Below, piece by piece: positions 7,255 through 12,051 of a stretch of DNA of 12,051 nucleotides. The translations under genes were made by a program, and so were the position numbers. A model generated the notes under the pieces. The model was given only the letters and a program-made list of their open reading frames with translations, had not been told where the DNA came from and made no database searches. The DNA is taken from the NCBI GenBank assembly GCA_025363495.1, contig JANYDR010000030.1, positions 1-12,051 of the forward strand, read 5' to 3'. This stretch comes from Cyclobacteriaceae bacterium (lineage in GTDB: Bacteria; Bacteroidota; Bacteroidia; Cytophagales; Cyclobacteriaceae). The stretch's first letter is position 1, and the number at the start of each line of letters is the position of its first letter.

Positions 7255-8853
7255 TTTCAGCTTCTTTGCCCCAACTTCAGCAATCATTATCGTCGGGGCA
7301 TTTGTATTCCCACTTGATATCTGCGGCATTATAGAAGCGTCAATTACTCTTAATTTTTCTATTCCGTGAACACGAAGATCCGGATCGACTACTGCCATCT
7401 CATCAATTCCCATTTTGCAAGTTCCAACGGGATGATAAACACATTCTGCTGCTTCCCGAATGTATTCGAGCCAATCATCATCGGAAGCATGACGAACTGG
7501 AAGATGCGTTCTTATCCTGAGTGATTCAAAAGCATCAGACTCCAAAACTTCCATTGCTCTCTTTCCGCCCTTGATCAAAATCTTTTTGTCTTCGTCGTCC
7601 GCAAGGTAATTTGGCTGGATCATTGGCGCTTCCCCGGGATTTGCACTCCACAAGCTTACATGTCCCCGGCTTTTGGGTCGCACCTGCGTTGGAAGTATTG
7701 TATATCCATCAACGTGCGTGAAAGAATTTAAATCATACATATCCGACACTTTCTCAATACCGGAATTGGTAGGAGTAAATTGAAATTGAATATCAGGAGT
7801 TGAAACTTCAGCGGAGGATTTAAAAAAAGCTACAGCTTCCAGTGGACCGATAGAAAGAGGACCGCTCTTTGTAAAAAGATATTTTATTGTTTCTATCGCC
7901 TGTTGATGAAGTGGCAGATAATGATTGTTACTAATTGGCTTGCTACAAAGACTGCTGACCGGAAAGAACAGGTGATCGTGAAGATTTTTTCCAACCCCAG
8001 GCAAATCTTTTTTTGTTTCGATGCCGAGCTCTTTTAATTCATTTTTTTGGCCAATTCCAGATAAAAGAAGAAGTTTAGGAGATTCAAAGGCTCCAGCGCT
8101 TAGTATGACTTCACGACTGGCCCTTGCTATCATTGTATTGCTGCGGGCTGTCATAAACTCAATTCCTTTTGCACGATCATTCTCAATAATGATTCGCTTG
8201 CATAGAGCTCCGGTCATTACTGTCAGGTTCTTTCGGTGCAATGCCGGAACGAGAAAAGCTTTCGCTGCACTCATTCGCTTTGAATCTTTCATAGTGTATT
8301 GAAACCAACCAACGCCCTCTTGATAGGCTCCATTCACATCATCATTGAGTGGAATACCTTTTTCACAGCAAGCCTTGATAAACGCCTGACCAATTTCTGT
8401 ACGATACCAATACGCCTGAGTGACATTCAGGAGTCCTTCTTTTGAATGGTATGCGTTTTCAAACTGCTCATTGTGCTCTGATTTTTTAAAGAAGGGAAGA
8501 ATTTCGTCAAAACTCCATCCTTTACAACCAAGAGAAGCCCAGTGATCATAATCTTCACGCTGTCCGCGGATGTACGCCATCGCGTTTGTCGAGCTTGATC
8601 CTCCCAGTACTTTTCCGCGTGGCTGGTAGATCCTTCTATTGTTAAGATGCTTTTGAGGTTCTGTGTAATAACAATTCCAGTCCATGGAACTGTGATGGAG
8701 TTTCATGTAAGCACCGGGAAGATGAATGTAAGGATGTGAGTCCTTTTTTCCTGCCTCGATGAGTAAGACCGATTTTCCTGGATCTTCGCTAAGACGGTTG
8801 GCTAAGACGCAGCCTGCAGAACCGGCACCGATGATGATATAATCGAAGGTCAT
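7243..8853 (-). CDS. GMC family FAD-dependent oxidoreductase (choline/alcohol dehydrogenase-like)
   Basis: This flavoenzyme of 536 residues probably oxidises an alcohol to the aldehyde. The Rossmann FAD motif is at the extreme N-terminus (GAGSAG 9-14, with the acidic end of strand 2 at Glu33 in LIEAG). GGSSSTN (84-90) contacts the FAD, and the second GMC signature lies at about 252-268 (SAGAFESPKLLLLSGIG). The C-terminal catalytic pair is His474 in YHPVGTCKMG and Asn518 in SSGNTNAPT, 44 residues later, the same spacing as in choline oxidase. There is no signal peptide or membrane segment, so it is cytoplasmic or peripheral. It looks like the BetA/AlkJ branch, but the substrate cannot be fixed; no betaine-aldehyde dehydrogenase or choline transporter is nearby. 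It is transcribed divergently from the tetR gene and shares a 209-base gap containing a TetR-type operator. The ATG start gives the exact FAD fold N-terminus. Confidence 0.93.
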   Translation of the reverse strand: MTFDYIIIGAGSAGCVLANRLSEDPGKSVLLIEAGKKDSHPYIHLPGAYMKLHHSSMDWNCYYTEPQKHLNNRRIYQPRGKVLGGSSSTNAMAYIRGQREDYDHWASLGCKGWSFDEILPFFKKSEHNEQFENAYHSKEGLLNVTQAYWYRTEIGQAFIKACCEKGIPLNDDVNGAYQEGVGWFQYTMKDSKRMSAAKAFLVPALHRKNLTVMTGALCKRIIIENDRAKGIEFMTARSNTMIARASREVILSAGAFESPKLLLLSGIGQKNELKELGIETKKDLPGVGKNLHDHLFFPVSSLCSKPISNNHYLPLHQQAIETIKYLFTKSGPLSIGPLEAVAFFKSSAEVSTPDIQFQFTPTNSGIEKVSDMYDLNSFTHVDGYTILPTQVRPKSRGHVSLWSANPGEAPMIQPNYLADDEDKKILIKGGKRAMEVLESDAFESLRIRTHLPVRHASDDDWLEYIREAAECVYHPVGTCKMGIDEMAVVDPDLRVHGIEKLRVIDASIMPQISSGNTNAPTIMIAEVGAKKLKLEN

Positions 8854-8864
8854 AGCATGCGAAG

Positions 8865-8947
8865 GAAAGAATTAAAGAATTAAAAAATGAAGGATTGTCG
8901 CAGCGGCATTCCAGATTTTTTTCATTTTTCAATTCTTTCACTCTTTC
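8865..8947. repeat. Long imperfect palindrome D next to the GMC start codon
   Basis: Two 27-base arms, 8865-8891 and 8921-8947, are complementary at 24 of 27 positions. In a minus-strand RNA two of the three exceptions become G-U pairs. The arms are made of words like AAAGAATT and AAAAATGAA. The 29-base loop can form a further GGATTG/CATTCC stem with one internal mismatch. It begins 11 bases before the ATG of the oxidoreductase gene, in a divergent intergenic region, so it cannot be a terminator of a neighbouring minus-strand gene. It may be a 5' leader structure or an intergenic repeat. Confidence 0.75.
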
Positions 8948-9019
8948 ATTGACTATCTGAAATGCTTGATTCCTCTATAGAAAGCGTCTTTTAAGAAATA
9001 TTTGCAAAAAGATCATTAT

Positions 9020-9040
9020 TTACTGAACACTGTTTAGTAA
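9020..9040. promoter_or_regulatory. Probable TetR operator 1 (21-bp palindrome)
   Basis: TTACTGAACA, a central C, then TGTTTAGTAA: the two 10-base halves are complementary except at one position. It ends 22 bases before the tetR ATG, inside the gap shared with the divergent oxidoreductase gene. TAATCTTG (9038-9045), one base off the Bacteroidota -7 consensus TAnnTTTG, overlaps its right end, so a bound repressor would block that promoter. The promoter assignment is weak, since no -33 TTTG is at the right distance; the palindrome is clear. Confidence 0.75.
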
Positions 9041-9062
9041 TCTTGCGTACAAGTTCACATGC

Positions 9063-9698
9063 ATGGGAATCGAAGATCGCAAGCAACGCCACAAGGACGA
9101 CCTGAAGGAAACTATCCTCCGGGCGGCCAAGGAGCTCTTCCTGGAAAAGGGATATGAGGCAACGTCTATGCGAAACATCGCTGAGAAAATTGAATACAGT
9201 GCGGCAACAATTTACCTGCACTTTAAAGACAAAAATGAAGTGTTTTATGCCCTTCATAAAGAAGGTTTTAGAATGCTGGTGACTGAATTCAGGACATTGG
9301 AAAATGTCTCTGATCCGTTCGAGCGCCTGAAAGCCATGGGCCATGTTTATGTCAATTTTGCTGTTGAAAATCCTGATTTTTATCAATTAATGTTTGTAAT
9401 GGCCCAACCACTGGAGGTGTTGAAACTCGATCTGACATTGTGTTGGGATGAGGGTGATGATGCCTTTCGTGTTCTTTTAGAAACGGTAATTGAATGTCAG
9501 AAGCTTGGATACTTCAAGGGGTTTGAACCGAATGGATTTTCATTTATGGTATGGTCAACGGTTCATGGGTTAGCGTCCCTTCGCACGAGTGGTCATCTCG
9601 ATCATGTGCGCCAGGTAAAGACACAAATGGCCGACATCAATGTAGTAACAAAGCATACCATGGATACTTTCATGTCTATGATGGAACAACTTAAATAA
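9063..9698 (+). CDS. TetR/AcrR family repressor with WHG-type C-terminal domain
   Basis: This 211-residue regulator has an N-terminal DNA-binding domain (about 14-62): ETILRAAKELFLEKGYEATS then the helix-turn-helix MRNIAEKIEYSAATIYLHF, ending FKDKNEVFYAL, all typical of TetR. The C-terminal ligand and dimer domain includes VENPDFYQLMF (about 101-111) and W-S-T-V-H-G (164-169), the Trp...His-Gly signature of the WHG/TetR_C_33 type. It precedes tolC-like and RND adaptor genes on the same strand by 33 bases, so it is the likely local repressor of this efflux operon. A near-perfect palindrome upstream and a related one before the next gene support autoregulation and operon control. The inducer is unknown. 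ATG 9063 is the best start; an ATG at 9059 is out of frame. Confidence 0.94.
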   Translation: MGIEDRKQRHKDDLKETILRAAKELFLEKGYEATSMRNIAEKIEYSAATIYLHFKDKNEVFYALHKEGFRMLVTEFRTLENVSDPFERLKAMGHVYVNFAVENPDFYQLMFVMAQPLEVLKLDLTLCWDEGDDAFRVLLETVIECQKLGYFKGFEPNGFSFMVWSTVHGLASLRTSGHLDHVRQVKTQMADINVVTKHTMDTFMSMMEQLK

Positions 9699-9712
9699 AA
9701 AAATTTGCCAAT

Positions 9713-9733
9713 TTAGTTAACACTGTTCATTAT
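9713..9733. promoter_or_regulatory. Probable TetR operator 2, overlapping the tolC-like start codon
   Basis: TTAGTTAACA, a central C, then TGTTCATTAT. It shares the nine-base centre AACACTGTT with operator 1 and matches it at about 16 of 21 positions in the same register. Its own dyad symmetry is 7 of 10 pairs, so it is a weaker palindrome. It runs into the ATG at 9732. Repressor binding here would act on a promoter between tetR and the tolC-like gene or block read-through. Confidence 0.65.
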
Positions 9734-11093
9734 GAAAACAGCAATTAGTAAAATGCTTATTCTAGCTCTTGTCCTTACAATCAGTCAAGCAAAGGCACAG
9801 ACAGTGCTCGAGACCTATGTGAAAGAAGGATTGTCGAATAACATTGTGCTTAAGCAGCGAAACATAGCATTGGAAAAAGCTATGCTGTCTTTAAAAATCG
9901 CCAACAGCTATTTCAGTCCGCAAGTTGGAATACAAGGCAACTACACCAGCGGCCTTGGCGGTAGAAGTATTTCAATTCCTGTGGGTGATTTATTAAACCC
10001 TGTTTACACAACACTCAATCAGCTTACTGGAAGTGAGAAATTTCCGCAGATCGCCAACGTCAATCAGAACTTCTTTCCCTATAATTTTTATGATGCGAAG
10101 GTCCACACAACGTTACCAATCATTAATAGTGATCTTATTTATAACAGAAAGATCTCGCAGCAGCAAGTTGTTCTTCAGGAATTCGAAGCGGACATCTACA
10201 AACGCGAGCTCGTGAAAAATATCAAAGTCGCTTACTTTAATTATTTGAGTGCGACTGAAGCGATAAAGATTTATGAAAGCGCATTGAAACGCGGTGAAGA
10301 AGGAAAGCGTGTCAATGAATCTTTACTTGAAAATGGAAGAGGATTGCCGGCCTATATTTTACGTTCTGAGAGTGAAATAGAAACCACCAAAGCTCAAAAA
10401 GCAGAAGCTGAAAGGCAAGTTGAGAACGCTCAATTGTATTTCAACTTTCTATTGAATCGAAATGGCAACGAGCCTGTCCTTACAGGTCTTGATACACAGG
10501 AAGAATTTTCAAAGCTTGATTTCGCAATAGCGGACTCTATTTCAACTCAAAATCGCGAAGAATTAAAGATGCTTCGCGAAAGCATCGAGTTAACTAATAA
10601 CGTAGTGAAGATGAACAAGCTCTTCTGGTTACCCAAGCTAAACGGGTTTCTGGACCTTGGTTCTCAGGCGCAGGATTGGAAGGTTAGCTCTTCTTCGCGT
10701 TACTATCTTTTCGGAGTCCAGTTGGATGTTCCATTGTTTGCAGGAAGCCGCAACAGAAACAAAATCAAAATGACGAATCTCGATCTTCAATCCGCTCAAT
10801 TAAGTTTTTCTGGTAACAGCCAACAAATAAATCTAAGTGCTCAATCCGCTAAAAACAATTTATATACTGCACATCAGAATTATCAATCAGCACAAAAGCA
10901 ACAAGCGGCTGCACAGAGTTATCAGAAGCTAATTGATAAAGGCTATAAAGAAGGTGTGAACACTTTTATCGAAGCAATAGATGCCAGAAATCAATTAACG
11001 CAAGCGCAATTACAAGTTACCATTAATCGTTACCGCGTTCTTTCGGCCGCCGCTCAATTCGAACGAGAAACAGCAAGCTATTCTATTAATTAA
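9732..11093 (+). CDS. TolC-like outer membrane efflux protein
   Basis: This 453-residue outer-membrane factor should form the trimeric exit duct of a tripartite efflux pump. The signal peptide MKTAISKMLILALVLTISQA is followed by KAQ, with cleavage probably before or near Gln23. Two OEP repeats follow. The first holds long helices around VLETYVKEGLSNNIVLKQRN and a beta-barrel strand segment with FSPQVGIQGNYTSGLGGRS. The second holds VVKMNKLFWLPKLNGFLDLG and VQLDVPLFAGSRNRNKI, the classic PxxxxxxxxG and P-L-F-x-G motifs of the family. The C-terminal helix includes YKEGVNTFIEAIDARNQLTQ, also typical. The length and motifs are complete. It lies between tetR and the adaptor gene with a 14-base gap to the latter, so it belongs to the same operon. 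The substrate cannot be read from sequence. Confidence 0.93.
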   Translation: MKTAISKMLILALVLTISQAKAQTVLETYVKEGLSNNIVLKQRNIALEKAMLSLKIANSYFSPQVGIQGNYTSGLGGRSISIPVGDLLNPVYTTLNQLTGSEKFPQIANVNQNFFPYNFYDAKVHTTLPIINSDLIYNRKISQQQVVLQEFEADIYKRELVKNIKVAYFNYLSATEAIKIYESALKRGEEGKRVNESLLENGRGLPAYILRSESEIETTKAQKAEAERQVENAQLYFNFLLNRNGNEPVLTGLDTQEEFSKLDFAIADSISTQNREELKMLRESIELTNNVVKMNKLFWLPKLNGFLDLGSQAQDWKVSSSSRYYLFGVQLDVPLFAGSRNRNKIKMTNLDLQSAQLSFSGNSQQINLSAQSAKNNLYTAHQNYQSAQKQQAAAQSYQKLIDKGYKEGVNTFIEAIDARNQLTQAQLQVTINRYRVLSAAAQFERETASYSIN

Positions 11094-11107
11094 TCTGAAA
11101 TTTTTTT

Positions 11108-12051
11108 ATGAAAAACTTTATACAATCTATTATTCTTATCTCAGTGTTTGGTGTTGTATTGCAATCATGTGGAGGCAAGTCTGAAGCCTCCCAACAAGAG
11201 ACTCCTGGTGATGTTATTCCAGTAAAGGTTATGACATTGACAAAAACCAAAACTCAACCGGTTATTCAGGTTTCTGGTCAGCTTACAACGGATGACGAAA
11301 CATATCTTTCATTCAAGACTGGTGGCGTGATTCGTTCCATTAGAGTGAAAGAAGGTGATGCTATCCGCAAAGGACAAATACTGGCAACACTTGATCTTAC
11401 GGAGATCAATGCTCAAGTGTCACAGGCGAAACTTTCATTTGAAAAAGCACAACGCGATTACAACCGAATTTCAAGACTATATAAAGACAGTGTGGCTACA
11501 CTTGAACAGTTCCAAAATGGTCAGACAGGTTTGTCAATTGCGCAGAAACAATTGGAGGCGGCAGAGTTTAACCGGAGCTTTTCTGAGATTCACGCATTGA
11601 CGGATGGATTCGTTTTGAAAAAATTTGTGAGTGAGGGCCAGGTCATTAGTTCAGGATCGTCAGTGTTACTTACTAATGGAGCCGGACAAGGAAAATGGAT
11701 CGTGCGTTGCGGTGTAGGTGATCGTGATTGGTCAACCATCAGCTTAAAAGATGAAGCGAAGATTTCAATGAATGCTTTTCCAAATGAAGAATTTGCTGCA
11801 ATTGTCTCGAGAAAGTCGGAGGGAACGGACCCAGCCTCTGGATCATTTACCGTGGAATTAACAATCAATAAAAAATCAACTCATTCTTTTGCCACGGGTA
11901 TGTTTGGCAAAGCGACTATTATTCCATCACGAGCTACTGATGCATGGACAATTCCATTTGATGCATTACTCGATGGAGATGCTCAACACGGTTATGTATT
12001 CATTACGGAGGACAACAAAATAGCCAGAAAAGTAAACGTATCAATCTCAGG
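11108..12051 (+). CDS. RND efflux periplasmic adaptor (HlyD/MFP) lipoprotein, 3' end outside window
   Basis: The frame is open from the ATG at 11108 to the right edge (314 whole codons), so the gene is truncated only by the window. The N-terminus MKNFIQSIILISVFGVVLQS is followed by Cys21, a lipobox (LQSC), so the protein is a lipoprotein, probably anchored to the inner membrane facing the periplasm. The order is that of membrane fusion proteins: beta-barrel/lipoyl entry (VIQVSGQL, then GGVIRSIRVKEGDAIRKGQI and LATLD, about 53-95), an alpha-hairpin coiled coil (about 96-160, AQVSQAKLSFEKAQRDYNR and LSIAQKQLEAAEF), the second lipoyl half (HALTDGFVLKKFVSEGQVIS), and the beta-barrel domain (KWIVRCGVGDRDW onward). 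It would link the TolC-like duct to an RND pump expected just downstream. Confidence 0.92.
   Translation, partial: MKNFIQSIILISVFGVVLQSCGGKSEASQQETPGDVIPVKVMTLTKTKTQPVIQVSGQLTTDDETYLSFKTGGVIRSIRVKEGDAIRKGQILATLDLTEINAQVSQAKLSFEKAQRDYNRISRLYKDSVATLEQFQNGQTGLSIAQKQLEAAEFNRSFSEIHALTDGFVLKKFVSEGQVISSGSSVLLTNGAGQGKWIVRCGVGDRDWSTISLKDEAKISMNAFPNEEFAAIVSRKSEGTDPASGSFTVELTINKKSTHSFATGMFGKATIIPSRATDAWTIPFDALLDGDAQHGYVFITEDNKIARKVNVSIS

Noticed and set aside
7243..8853. Naming the GMC gene betA
   Set aside because: The catalytic motifs are shared across the whole GMC family and no other choline or betaine genes are nearby, so the substrate is not supported.
7204..8947. GMC gene flanked by palindromes C and D as a mobile cassette
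   Set aside because: The two palindromes do not match each other, there is no target-site duplication visible and no transposase or integrase; coaX, a housekeeping gene, is flanked in the same way.
8991..9386. 131-codon minus-strand ORF opposite the tetR start
   Set aside because: It covers the clear helix-turn-helix coding region and operator 1 on the other strand and shows no recognisable domain; treated as a shadow.

Overview
The window looks like chromosomal DNA of a Bacteroidota bacterium, most likely of the Cytophagales/Chitinophagales side. The reasons are an ECF sigma factor / FecR anti-sigma / STN-domain outer-membrane protein operon, a FecR with a C-terminal DUF4974-type tail, lipoproteins with short signal peptides, moderate AT-richness, and intergenic DNA full of low-complexity palindromes. 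No rRNA, tRNA, CRISPR array, transposase or phage gene is visible.

Layout. (1) Bases 1-1912, plus strand: the 3' part of a large AsmA-family envelope protein, cut by the left edge. (2) 1913-2130: a gene-free gap between convergent genes with one perfect small hairpin. (3) 2131-2673, minus: an unrecognised small lipoprotein whose signal peptide is only seen if translation begins at a non-ATG codon (CTG proposed). (4) 2776-3552, minus: coaX, type III pantothenate kinase, followed at once by a strong terminator-like hairpin and preceded by a long imperfect palindrome. (5) 3733-7109, minus, transcribed right to left: a tight three-gene cell-surface signalling operon of ECF sigma factor, FecR-like anti-sigma factor, and a protein with an STN domain, a carboxypeptidase-regulatory-like domain and about ten 16-residue G-x-Q-x-x-G-F-x-N repeats. 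The third gene sits where a TonB-dependent receptor usually sits, but I see no plug or large TonB barrel. (6) 7243-8853, minus: a GMC-family FAD alcohol/choline dehydrogenase-like enzyme, with long inverted repeats directly at its 3' end and just before its start codon. (7) 9063 to the right edge, plus: a TetR repressor with a WHG-type C-terminal domain, a TolC-like outer-membrane factor, and the start of an RND efflux periplasmic adaptor lipoprotein, cut by the right edge. The inner-membrane RND pump would be expected just beyond the window.

How the parts work together. The TetR gene is preceded by a near-perfect 21-bp palindrome with an AACA-C-TGTT centre, and a second diverged copy with the same centre lies against the start codon of the tolC-like gene. 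This suggests that the repressor controls both itself and the efflux operon. The sigma/FecR/STN operon is a second, independent surface-sensing unit.

The most unusual material is the STN-repeat protein as output or sensor of a sigma/FecR pair without a TonB receptor, and a set of four intergenic imperfect palindromes. Each palindrome is built from its own short words, and they bracket the two single minus-strand genes (coaX and the GMC oxidoreductase) on both sides.
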